Counted from the first letter of the stretch, positions 1 to 7,280 are shown. The stretch: 7,280 nucleotides of DNA from Alphaproteobacteria bacterium (GCA_018820005.1 JAHJOS010000319.1:1-7280); one strand, 5' to 3'. Made by a program: numbers and translations. The notes: generated by a model from the letters alone, not told the origin.

Positions 1-1
1 G

Positions 2-1112
2 AACGCTCGGCCGGCCACGCGTCGCGGAGCAGGACCGGTTCGAGGTGGAGGAGATCTCGGAACGTTTCTCGCGCGTCGAGATACGATTCGGCAGCCTCCC
101 CGGCCTTGCCGCCATCATCTTCCTGCTCGCCTTCACCAGCTTCCCCATCGTGCTGCTGCTCGGGGGCGGCCCGGCCAATCAGACCCTTGAAGTCGCCATC
201 TACGCCGCCGTGCGGCAGGACTTCGACCTCACCGGCGCCGTCTACCTCGCCCTGACCCAGATTGCAGTCTGCTCGGGCGTCATCCTGATGGCCGCCGCGC
301 TGGCGCCGGTGCCCACCAGCTTTGGCGCGTCCACCGCGCCCCGCTGGCGCGACCGCCCGATAGTCCGCGCCCTGCAATGGCTGATCCTGGCTCTTGGCGT
401 ACTTGGCTTCATCCTGCCGCTGGCGTCGGTCCTGTTCGATGGCCTCGCCACCGGTCTTGGCCGGGTCCTGGCTCAACCCGCCTTCTGGTGGGCGACGCTG
501 TCGAGCCTGTTGATCGGCGCGGCGTCGGCCCTCCTTACCCTGCTGCTGGCGCTCGCCCTGGCCCTGGGCCGCGCCGCAACGCCCAGCCCGCTCACCCGTA
601 CGCTGCTTGGCATGCCCTCCTTCGCCTATCTGGCGGTGCCCGCCGTCGTCCTGTCGCTGGGTTTCTTCCTGCTGGTCCGTTCATTGGGCATCGCCCCGGC
701 GACAGCAGCCCCCGTAGTCGTCATTCTCGCCAATAGCCTTTTGGCCCTGCCCTTCGCCATGGCCACGCTGGGGCCGCCACTGCAGGCCATCGCCGCCACT
801 CGCGGCAAGCTGGTGCGTACCCTGGGGCTCTCGGGGTGGCGTCAGTTCGCCTCTGTCGAATGCCCGCTGCTGGGGCGCGACATCGGCGTCATGCTGGCCT
901 TGGCATTCTGCTTTTCTCTTGGCGATCTTGGCGTGATCGCCCTGTTCGGCACCCAGGATTTCCAGACCCTGCCGCTGCTGATGTTCCGCGCTTTGGGCAG
1001 CTATCGCAACAATGATGCCGCCGCCATGGCCGCCGTGCTTTTGCTCGGCACCATCGTGGCCTTTGTCGGCCTGCCCCGCCTCTTTGAAAGGATCGCCAAT
1101 GCTCCGCGTTGA
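2..1112 (+). CDS. thiP: Thiamine ABC transporter permease ThiP, 3' part (5' end outside window)
   Basis: Inner-membrane permease of the thiamine/TPP importer, working with ThiQ and a periplasmic ThiB. The frame is open to the left edge, so the GTG at 45 is not the real start. About 369 residues are visible, whereas ThiP is normally a fused two-domain permease of over 500, so roughly the first third is missing. Numbering from codon 45, hydrophobic segments lie near 18-41, 64-87, 105-130, 146-173, 186-213, 217-243, 277-300 and 326-345. Family hallmarks are the stretch SFPIVLLLGGGP (32-43) followed by TLEVAIYAAVRQDFDL (47-62), which ends the first permease half. The second half carries a canonical EAA-type ATPase-contact loop near 252-280 (TLGLSGWRQF, then VECPLL) and SLGDLGVIALFG. 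The stop overlaps the thiQ start, implying translational coupling. The cytoplasmic loop of the first half (about codons -5 to 15) is poorly conserved. Family assignment is firm; ThiB would be expected upstream, outside the window. Confidence 0.93.
   Translation, partial: TLGRPRVAEQDRFEVEEISERFSRVEIRFGSLPGLAAIIFLLAFTSFPIVLLLGGGPANQTLEVAIYAAVRQDFDLTGAVYLALTQIAVCSGVILMAAALAPVPTSFGASTAPRWRDRPIVRALQWLILALGVLGFILPLASVLFDGLATGLGRVLAQPAFWWATLSSLLIGAASALLTLLLALALALGRAATPSPLTRTLLGMPSFAYLAVPAVVLSLGFFLLVRSLGIAPATAAPVVVILANSLLALPFAMATLGPPLQAIAATRGKLVRTLGLSGWRQFASVECPLLGRDIGVMLALAFCFSLGDLGVIALFGTQDFQTLPLLMFRALGSYRNNDAAAMAAVLLLGTIVAFVGLPRLFERIANAPR
1086..1092 (+). promoter_or_regulatory. Ribosome binding site of thiQ
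   Basis: GAAAGGA lies 6 bases before the ATG at 1099, inside the end of thiP. It decides the thiQ start: the frame is open further upstream to an ATG at 1012, but that would add 29 residues that do not resemble an ABC ATPase N-terminus. Confidence 0.75.
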
Positions 1113-1737
1113 AGGCCTGAGTTTCGCCTATCCCGGACAGGCCGAGCCCTATCAGTTCAGCCTTGCCGCGGCCCCCGGCGAGATCACCGCCATCTCCGGC
1201 GCCAGTGGCTCGGGCAAATCAACCCTGCTCGATCTTTTGTCCGGCTTCCTTGCGCCAAGCGCCGGGCGCATTGATCTCGATGGCACCGATCTCGTGCCGC
1301 TGCCGCCCGAGGCGCGCCCGCTCTCGCTCCTGCTGCAGGGCCAAAGCCTGTTTGATCATCTGCGGACCGACAGCAATGTGCGCCTCGGCCTTCCTGCCAA
1401 AATCACCCGTCGCGCGGCGGCCGAGCAGGTGGCTGCCGCGCTTGAAAGCGTTGGCTTGGTCGGCCTGGGAGCACAGGTGGCGTCAACCCTCTCGGGCGGA
1501 CAAAAACAGCGCGCGGCGCTGGCGCGAACCTTGTTGCGCAATCGGCCCATTCTGCTGCTCGATGAACCGTTCTCGGCGCTCGATGACGCCACCCGCGCGA
1601 CCATTCGCGATCTGGTGCGTGACCTGACGCGGGCCAATGGCTGGCATACGGTGCTTGTCAGCCACCACGCCGATGACGTGGTGGCCCTTGCCACCCGACG
1701 CTATCGCCTCCAGAGCGGGCGATTGCACGAGGACTGA
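1099..1737 (+). CDS. thiQ: Thiamine ABC transporter ATP-binding protein ThiQ
   Basis: Cytoplasmic ATPase that drives thiamine import through ThiP. It has 212 residues, a normal length for this compact ATPase. All ABC motifs are visible: A-loop Tyr11 (FAYPG), Walker A GASGSGKST at 34-42, Q-loop Gln80 in LLLQGQSLFDHL, signature LSGGQKQR at 131-138, Walker B ILLLDEP at 151-157 with catalytic Glu156, D-loop SALD at 159-162, and H-switch His189 in LVSHH. The Q-loop context (LxxQxxxLFxHL) is the form seen in ThiQ. The start at 1099 gives MLRVEGLSFAYPG, has a good ribosome binding site, and overlaps the thiP stop by 14 bases. Assignment rests on the adjacent ThiP, because ATPases alone are hard to separate from related spermidine or iron importers. 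Thiamine operons of this type are often under a TPP riboswitch, but that would lie upstream of the window. Confidence 0.93.
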   Translation: MLRVEGLSFAYPGQAEPYQFSLAAAPGEITAISGASGSGKSTLLDLLSGFLAPSAGRIDLDGTDLVPLPPEARPLSLLLQGQSLFDHLRTDSNVRLGLPAKITRRAAAEQVAAALESVGLVGLGAQVASTLSGGQKQRAALARTLLRNRPILLLDEPFSALDDATRATIRDLVRDLTRANGWHTVLVSHHADDVVALATRRYRLQSGRLHED

Positions 1738-1757
1738 CCTGGGCTATTTCGCCCAGG
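1738..1757. terminator. Hairpin at the convergent thiQ / unknown-gene junction
   Basis: A perfect 7-base-pair stem CCTGGGC/GCCCAGG with a 6-base loop begins one base after the thiQ stop. It contains the stop and last codons of the converging gene. There is no immediate T-run on either strand; the nearest on the plus strand is TTTTT at 1770-1774, about 12 bases past the stem. It may act as a weak bidirectional terminator or RNA 3' end stabiliser. The structure is seen; the function is inferred. Confidence 0.5.
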
Positions 1758-3801
1758 CCGTGAAGACCTTTTTGAACAGGGCCTCTGCGTCAGCATCCTT
1801 CTCGATGGTGACGATGGCGTTCCGCCCTGTGCCGTAGACAATGGCCAGGTCGATCCACTTGTTGTTCTCAAGCAGGCTTGTGTTGTTGCTTGCGTCCTCG
1901 GGCGAGGCGCTGAGCGCGAACAGGAACGAATTGCCCATCACCCGCGCCGATGCACCCACCAGAGGCGTGCCCGCCACCAGTTCTTCATTCTTGAGCAGCA
2001 CGCCCGGCAGGCTGGCAATCGTGCCGCCAATAAAGCTGTCGCTGACCTGGAAATCCACTTCCATCAGGTGGCTGGCTGGCAGGCTGGGGTCCGAGTTCTT
2101 GCGGATCGTAAAGTTCACACCCAGATTGCGCGCCGGAATGCTGGCATGGGCAAGGATGGTCGGCAGGCCGAGTTCATCGACGCCTTCGCTCCATTCCACC
2201 GTACCCGAGAACGGGACCGCTCCCGTGGTGCCGGTCGCACTGGCCTCCAGCAACAGCGATTGGCTACCTGCCAGCACGGCAGGATCAACCGAGGCAGCCG
2301 GGTCATTGGCTGCCGTCTGGGTCGCGTCCTGGCCAGGCAGGCGCTCCTCGCCCTTGCCCTCACCGCCCAATGCAGGCAGCACGGTTTCATTGCCAGTTGG
2401 CACGACCGTTTCCGGCGTTGGCTCAAGGCGAAGGTCAGGCTCAAGGCCTTCAAGGGTCGTCGCCGGCCCGCTAACTGTTGCCGTCGCCGTATTGCCAGGC
2501 GACGCTGCAGCGTCAGTGGCAGCCTCGTCGGTCGACGCGGGATCGAGCGTGGGCGTATTGGCCGCTGTCGGCGCCGGAACGATCGCTGGCTGAGCCTGGC
2601 TGAACATCTGGTCGACCGGGATATAGCCCTCGCGCCACGCCCAGAAGCCTGCGCCACCAACGCCCACCAGCAACACCGCGAACACGATCAGGAAAATGGT
2701 CAACCCTGAGGTTGCGCGCGTCTCGTTGGCAGCGGTGGAAAAACCGCTGTCGTCAACGGTGTCGGTCGTCGTGGACGAAGCACCAAACCGTGGTGCCGTC
2801 TCGGCGGCTGTCGCAATCGCGGGGCCGATTGGTGTCGTCAGTTCGCCGCGCGCTTCACGATCGAGGGTCTCGATGGCGCGCTCGATGGCGCCTTCGGCTT
2901 CGATCGTATCAGGCTCGACAACTTCCAGCTCGACTTCGCGAATGCTTGAAAGCGCAGGCACGACGGCAACGGCGGCCTGCTGCGCGCCACCAAGCGGGCG
3001 CGCCACGATCGACGGCTCGACGCGACTGCTCGCACGCGCTGCGTCGCCGGTTGCAGCCGGCCCTGCCGACGCCACATTGCGGCGCGGTTCAAAAGGGGTG
3101 GCACGGCTGCTGATATCGAGCGGCTTGACGTTTGACGCCGGCGCAAAGGGCTCGCGCCGAATTGGTTCCGTCCGTGGCGGCACGACGGCGGTGGCGGGCT
3201 TGTCTGCCGGCTGGTTGCTGGCCCCGGTCGGCGTCACCGATGCGCCGCCGACCGTGGCGGCCTGCTCGATGATCTCTTCGATCGACATTGCCGAGGCGGC
3301 CTGCGATGCCGGTGGCGCCGCGGGCGACGCCGCCTGGACGGGGGCTGCGACCACCGCCGTTTCGGCAGCGGCTACCGGCTCAGCCGGCTTGGTGTCGACG
3401 GGCTTGCTCTCAAAAGGCTTGCGGTCAAATGGCCTGGCGTCCGGCGCCTTGGCCTGAAACGGCCTCGGTTCGGAAACAGCAGTCTCCATGGGGCGCGCAG
3501 CGACGGCGGGCGCCTCTGGCTGCGGACTGGGCTGACGCGGCTCCACGGGACGGGGCGAATGCCCCATCTCCCGCCCGAGCATGATGACAGCCTCGCTGGC
3601 CTCCTGCTCCACCTGGCGGATGCAATCTTCGAGCTGCAGTCGGTGCTGGGTGATATCGCGCGCCGGCAATGGAGGCGTGATAGCGCGTAACTGCCCCACC
3701 AGGGCAGAACGCGCTTTCTCGTAGACCGCCCGGCGGGCAGCTCCATTATTTTCCGGCAGCGCCGAGATGGCCCGGCGCAACAGCTCTTTGTAGTCCGCCA
3801 T
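1744..3801 (-). CDS. Uncharacterised single-pass membrane protein downstream of purA, Pro/Ala-rich linker
   Basis: Function unknown; 685 residues. Residues 1-75 look like a compact helical domain (ELLRRAISALPENNGAARRA, then a charged helix about 52-78). Residues 80-285 are a disordered Pro/Ala/Thr-rich linker with pentapeptide repeats at 113-142 and a short acidic helix SIEEIIEQ at 173-180. An acidic helical stretch spans about 286-320. One membrane segment lies at about 366-389 (SGLTIFLIVFAVLLVGVGGAG), and a second low-complexity stretch at about 400-510. The folded C-terminal domain, about 513-685, contains IRKNSDPSLPASHLMEVDF (566-584) and ends in FTAWAK. From memory, similar N- and C-terminal domains occur in rhizobial proteins annotated only as hypothetical and often near purA; no search was made. 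There is no N-terminal signal peptide, so the N-terminus is probably cytoplasmic and the C-terminal domain periplasmic (inferred). The ATG at 3801 follows the purA stop by 48 bases with no clear ribosome binding site. Same strand and short gap suggest co-transcription with purA. Confidence 0.85.
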   Translation of the reverse strand: MADYKELLRRAISALPENNGAARRAVYEKARSALVGQLRAITPPLPARDITQHRLQLEDCIRQVEQEASEAVIMLGREMGHSPRPVEPRQPSPQPEAPAVAARPMETAVSEPRPFQAKAPDARPFDRKPFESKPVDTKPAEPVAAAETAVVAAPVQAASPAAPPASQAASAMSIEEIIEQAATVGGASVTPTGASNQPADKPATAVVPPRTEPIRREPFAPASNVKPLDISSRATPFEPRRNVASAGPAATGDAARASSRVEPSIVARPLGGAQQAAVAVVPALSSIREVELEVVEPDTIEAEGAIERAIETLDREARGELTTPIGPAIATAAETAPRFGASSTTTDTVDDSGFSTAANETRATSGLTIFLIVFAVLLVGVGGAGFWAWREGYIPVDQMFSQAQPAIVPAPTAANTPTLDPASTDEAATDAAASPGNTATATVSGPATTLEGLEPDLRLEPTPETVVPTGNETVLPALGGEGKGEERLPGQDATQTAANDPAASVDPAVLAGSQSLLLEASATGTTGAVPFSGTVEWSEGVDELGLPTILAHASIPARNLGVNFTIRKNSDPSLPASHLMEVDFQVSDSFIGGTIASLPGVLLKNEELVAGTPLVGASARVMGNSFLFALSASPEDASNNTSLLENNKWIDLAIVYGTGRNAIVTIEKDADAEALFKKVFTAWAK
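3376..3465 (-). repeat. Six degenerate pentapeptide (15-base) repeats within the unknown gene
   Basis: Residues 113-142 of the unknown protein read as successive five-residue units: RPFQA, KAPDA, RPFDR, KPFES, KPVDT, KPAEP. The consensus is roughly [K/R]-P-F-[D/E]-x. At DNA level the central units share GGCTTG-type cores on the plus strand at 15-base spacing, which fits tandem duplication followed by drift. The units lie in the disordered linker; positive Lys/Arg alternate with acidic residues. Confidence 0.7.
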
Positions 3802-3816
3802 TGGTTACTTGGTACT

Positions 3817-3846
3817 CACGATGTCTACGACGTGTTGTATCAAAAA
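3817..3846 (-). other. Imperfect inverted repeat and T-run in the purA / unknown-gene gap
   Basis: The 48-base gap holds CACG (3817-3820) and CGTG (3831-3834) arms with a partly pairing interior. On the minus strand a run of six T follows the purA stop almost directly (plus-strand AAAAAA at 3842-3847). On that strand the T-run precedes the inverted repeat, the wrong order for an intrinsic terminator. It is more likely an AT-rich spacer that leaves the two genes co-transcribed, or a weak internal promoter region for the downstream gene. Confidence 0.3.
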
Positions 3847-3849
3847 ATA

Positions 3850-5139
<1,290 letters not shown>

Positions 5140-5146
5140 TGAAAAA

Positions 5147-5154
5147 CCTTCTCC
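5147..5154 (-). promoter_or_regulatory. Ribosome binding site of purA
   Basis: GGAGAAGG on the minus strand, 7 bases before the ATG ending at 5139. It is a near-ideal Shine-Dalgarno and fixes the purA start over longer in-frame options. Confidence 0.85.
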
Positions 5155-5163
5155 AGGATAGGC

Positions 5164-5193
5164 GCGACACAAAGGGTGCGACACAAGCGTCGC
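5164..5193. repeat. 9-base direct repeat and short hairpin in the purA leader
   Basis: GCGACACAA occurs at 5164-5172 and again at 5178-5186 (14-base period; TTGTGTCGC on the purA strand). The second copy also starts a 5-base inverted repeat, GCGAC at 5178-5182 with GTCGC at 5189-5193. The pair lies 10 bases upstream of the purA ribosome binding site. It could be a tandem operator or a leader RNA structure. The repeat is seen directly; the regulatory role is inferred. Confidence 0.5.
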
Positions 5194-5222
5194 CCCTTCC
5201 CCGATTTGGACGTCTGTCCTCC

Positions 5223-5254
5223 CGGCCACATTTGCATGGGTTTGATCGTGGCCG
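5223..5254. repeat. 7-base perfect inverted repeat in the divergent purA / transporter region
   Basis: CGGCCAC (5223-5229) and GTGGCCG (5248-5254) are exact reverse complements separated by 18 AT-richer bases. The 25-base centre-to-centre spacing is compatible with a dimeric regulator contacting separated half-sites. It lies between two divergent genes, 84 bases from purA and 43 from the transporter start. I found no convincing -35/-10 pair; TTGATC at 5242-5247 with TAAGTC 16 bases downstream is the best weak candidate, for the plus strand. Confidence 0.4.
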
Positions 5255-5297
5255 AATAACTGCTAAGTCCGAATGTCCATACATCACCCGGACGACG

Positions 5298-6242
5298 ATG
5301 ACAAAGCCGCTAGACACGCAAAATCGCGGCATTTCCGCCCGACTGCTCGATCAGCCCTATCTGATGCTCATTTTGGCGCCCATGTTCTGGGGTGGCAATG
5401 TGGTTGCTGCCAAGATGGTCGTGGGCGAAATGGACCCGTTTCTCCTCTTGGCCAGCCGCTGTGTCGGCGCCACGCTGTTCATCCTGCCCTTTGCCTGGCG
5501 CTTCCTGGGCGCCGACTGGCCGGTTATCCGCCGTTCATGGCTGCTTTTGATGGCCTATGGCGCCATCGGCTATGCCCTTTTCAACGGCTTCCTCTATCTG
5601 GGCCTCACCACCACCACGGCGGTCAATTCCTCGATCGAACAGGGCTCGCTGCCCATGATCATCCTGGCCGCCAATTTCATCGTCTTCCGCGTCCGTGCCA
5701 CGCCACTGCAAATTCTGGGCGTTCTGATCGCCATCACCGGCGTCGCGCTGACGGCAACCCATGGCGATCTCGCCCGCATCCTCACCCTCGACGTCAACGT
5801 CGGCGATGGCTTTGTGATTCTGGCCTGCCTCACCTATGCCGGCTACACCCTCGCCCTGCGCTTCCGGCCCAAGGTGCATCTGATGAGTTTCATGGCGATC
5901 GCCTTTTCCGGCGCCGCCATCACATCCCTGGTGATGCTCCAGCTGTTCGGCACCGGTCTCTCGGGCTTTGCCACCATCCCCCAGGCCTCCCCCAAGGTCT
6001 GGGCGGTTCTGGCCTATGTCATGGTGTTTCCATCCATGTTCGCGCAGGTATTTTACGCCCGTGGCGTCGAACTGGTCGGCGCCAACCGCGCCGCACCCAG
6101 TCACAATCTCATTCCCGTGTTTGGCGCCCTGGGCTCGATCATCATTCTGGGCGAAAGCCTGGAGCCCTATCACTACATCGCCGCCGCCATCATCATCGCC
6201 GGCATCGTCATGGCCGAATGGGCCGCGCGCCGCATGCGGTGA
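5298..6242 (+). CDS. EamA-domain (DMT superfamily) transporter, 10 TM segments
   Basis: Inner-membrane carrier of the drug/metabolite transporter superfamily (RhaT/RarD-like), 314 residues. Two homologous EamA halves are visible at about 20-153 and 168-305, each giving five hydrophobic segments. Family features include APMFWGGNVVAAK at 27-39 in TM1, the polar NSSIEQGSLP stretch at 110-119, and in the second half the conserved Pro-containing FARG-like segment VFYARGVELVGANRAAP (251-267) followed by LIPVFGALGSIIILGE (271-286). Substrate cannot be told from sequence; relatives export amino acids or other metabolites. The ATG at 5298 is preferred because residues after it fit a short cytoplasmic tail and the upstream in-frame stretch is polar and overlaps the purA leader. 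The ribosome binding site is weak (GGA 5 bases upstream). The gene is divergent from purA and convergent with serA; its stop touches the serA terminator tail. Confidence 0.92.
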   Translation: MTKPLDTQNRGISARLLDQPYLMLILAPMFWGGNVVAAKMVVGEMDPFLLLASRCVGATLFILPFAWRFLGADWPVIRRSWLLLMAYGAIGYALFNGFLYLGLTTTTAVNSSIEQGSLPMIILAANFIVFRVRATPLQILGVLIAITGVALTATHGDLARILTLDVNVGDGFVILACLTYAGYTLALRFRPKVHLMSFMAIAFSGAAITSLVMLQLFGTGLSGFATIPQASPKVWAVLAYVMVFPSMFAQVFYARGVELVGANRAAPSHNLIPVFGALGSIIILGESLEPYHYIAAAIIIAGIVMAEWAARRMR

Positions 6243-6276
6243 AACAAAAAGGGCCGGTGCCATGGCACCAGCCCTT
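6242..6276 (-). terminator. Intrinsic terminator of serA
   Basis: A long palindrome, 6249-6276, centred between 6262 and 6263, pairs arms AAGGGC...GCCCTT around a perfect inner GGTGCCATGGCACC. The single plus-strand mismatch (C6255/A6270) becomes a G-U wobble in the minus-strand RNA, so only the serA transcript forms an uninterrupted stem. In that direction it is followed by TTTTTGTTT (6250-6242), a classic U-tract. The stem begins about 24 bases after the serA stop. The plus-strand transporter transcript can form nearly the same stem but has no U-tract. Confidence 0.88.
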
Positions 6277-6300
6277 CGCATTCAAGTGGTCTAGACGGTC

Positions 6301-7280
6301 CTAGAACCGCAGCGACTTGGCCTGCTTGACGCCTTCGAGCGATGCGATCTCGGCCAGTTGCGCTTCGGTCAGCGTGCCATCGATCGATACCAGCGCAATC
6401 GCATCGGCGCCGACGTCGGCACGGCCCAGGTTGAAGTTGGCGATATTGATCCCCAGCTTGCCCAGCAGTGTGCCCAGCCGGCCGATGTGCCCCGGCTTGT
6501 CCTCATTGGTCACATAGAGCATCGACGGGGTCAGCTCGGCTTCCATGTTGATGGTCTTGACCTGGATGATGCGCGACTTGCCATTGGCAAACAGCGTCCC
6601 GGCCACGCCGCGTTCCTGCCGTTCGGTGGTCACCGTCAGGCGGATGTAGCCCTCATAGGCGCCCTGGCGGTCGCGATTGGTGGTCTCAACCGTAATGCCA
6701 CGATCCTTGGCGATTTGCGGCGCCGACACCATGTTGATGTCGCCCAGCGATGGCTTGAGAACGCCATTGATGGCGGCCGCGATCATCGGTTTGGTGTTGA
6801 GCTCGGCCACATTGCCTTCGAACTCGATCTTGATGCCCTTGATTGCCGTTTCCGTCAGCTGACCGGCAAACAGGCCCAGGTTTTCCGCGAGCTTGACCCA
6901 TGGGGTCAGGATCGGCGCTTCTTCCGCCGAGATCGACGGGAAGTTCAGCGCATTGGTGATCTCCCCGCTCATCAGATAGGCCGAAATCTGCTCGGCCACC
7001 TGCAGCGCCACGTTCTCCTGCGCTTCGGTGGTCGCCGCACCCAGATGCGGTGTGCAGATGACATTGGGCAGCTCGAACAGCGGATTGTTCTCGGCCGGCT
7101 CCTGCAGGAACACGTCGAGCGCCGCACCGGCGACATGGCCGGACTTGAGCGCCTCGTAAAGTGCCGCCTCGTCGATCAGCCCGCCACGGGCGCAGTTGAT
7201 GATCCGCACGCCCTTCTTGGTCTTGGCCAGCGCCTTTGCGTCGATGATATTGCGCGTCGCTTCGATCAGCGGCGTGTGCA
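6301..7280 (-). CDS. serA: D-3-phosphoglycerate dehydrogenase, C-terminal part (5' end outside window)
   Basis: Cytosolic NAD-dependent enzyme oxidising 3-phosphoglycerate to 3-phosphohydroxypyruvate, the first step of serine synthesis. The frame is open to the right edge, giving 325 residues; the full family protein is about 525-530, so about 200 N-terminal residues lie outside. The GTG at 7209 is internal. Numbered from the first complete codon (7278): HTPLIEATRNIID at 1-13, catalytic Arg31 in NCARGG, GAALDVF followed by catalytic Glu60 (QEP), and catalytic His78 in PHLGAAT. These complete the Arg/Glu/His set of D-2-hydroxyacid dehydrogenases. After the catalytic part comes a middle allosteric substrate-binding domain (about 115-250), then a C-terminal ACT domain (about 253-325; NEDKPGHIGRLGTLLGKLGI), ending in LRF. 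This layout is the long type I PGDH. An ACT domain often mediates serine feedback, but this cannot be judged here. A strong terminator follows. Confidence 0.97.
   Translation of the reverse strand, partial: HTPLIEATRNIIDAKALAKTKKGVRIINCARGGLIDEAALYEALKSGHVAGAALDVFLQEPAENNPLFELPNVICTPHLGAATTEAQENVALQVAEQISAYLMSGEITNALNFPSISAEEAPILTPWVKLAENLGLFAGQLTETAIKGIKIEFEGNVAELNTKPMIAAAINGVLKPSLGDINMVSAPQIAKDRGITVETTNRDRQGAYEGYIRLTVTTERQERGVAGTLFANGKSRIIQVKTINMEAELTPSMLYVTNEDKPGHIGRLGTLLGKLGINIANFNLGRADVGADAIALVSIDGTLTEAQLAEIASLEGVKQAKSLRF

Noticed and set aside
1012..1098. Earlier ATG in frame with thiQ at 1012
   Set aside because: It lies within thiP, adds 29 residues unlike an ABC ATPase, and lacks the ribosome binding site seen before 1099.
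1841..3457. Long plus-strand open frames (1841-2593 and 2696-3457) opposite the unknown gene
   Set aside because: They are Ser/Ala/Val-rich mirror translations of a GC-rich Pro/Ala coding sequence, without ribosome binding sites or recognisable domains.
5535..6281. 248-codon minus-strand open frame opposite the transporter
   Set aside because: Gly/Asp/His-rich antisense of hydrophobic codons, and it would begin inside real transporter coding sequence.
6291..6305. CTAGA repeated at 6291 and 6301 near the serA stop
   Set aside because: Five bases repeated twice, one copy containing the stop codon; too short to support any function.

Overview
The window is GC-rich, densely packed bacterial chromosome. 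It looks alphaproteobacterial, most probably Hyphomicrobiales (my guess is Devosia-like). The main reasons are the style of the PurA, SerA and ThiP/ThiQ proteins and a proline/alanine-rich membrane protein directly behind purA, whose C-terminal domain resembles one I associate from memory with rhizobial genomes. Taxonomy is inferred from protein features only.

Layout from left to right: (1) bases 2-1737, plus strand: the 3' part of thiP (thiamine ABC transporter permease, cut by the window edge) overlapping thiQ (its ATPase) by 14 bases. (2) A hairpin sits at the convergent junction around 1738-1757. (3) Bases 1744-3801, minus strand: a 685-residue protein of unknown function with a helical N-terminus, a long disordered Pro/Ala-rich linker containing pentapeptide repeats, one central membrane segment and a conserved-looking C-terminal domain. 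(4) Bases 3850-5139, minus strand: purA (adenylosuccinate synthetase), 48 bases upstream of the unknown gene and probably co-transcribed with it. (5) Bases 5140-5297: a divergent intergenic region with a 9-base direct repeat and a 7-base inverted repeat, both candidate regulatory sites. (6) Bases 5298-6242, plus strand: a 10-TM EamA/DMT-family transporter. (7) Bases 6242-6276: a strong intrinsic terminator oriented for serA. (8) Bases 6301-7280, minus strand: the 3' part of serA (phosphoglycerate dehydrogenase), cut by the right edge.

Functionally this is housekeeping metabolism: thiamine uptake (ThiPQ), the first committed step of AMP synthesis from IMP (PurA), the first step of serine synthesis (SerA), and a small-molecule transporter of unknown substrate between the last two. 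No mobile element, phage, CRISPR, RNA gene or defence system is visible. I found no evidence for an exciting new multi-gene system. The least explained item is the large membrane protein behind purA, followed by the repeat structure in the purA/transporter intergenic region. No stretch over 300 bases lacks a gene.
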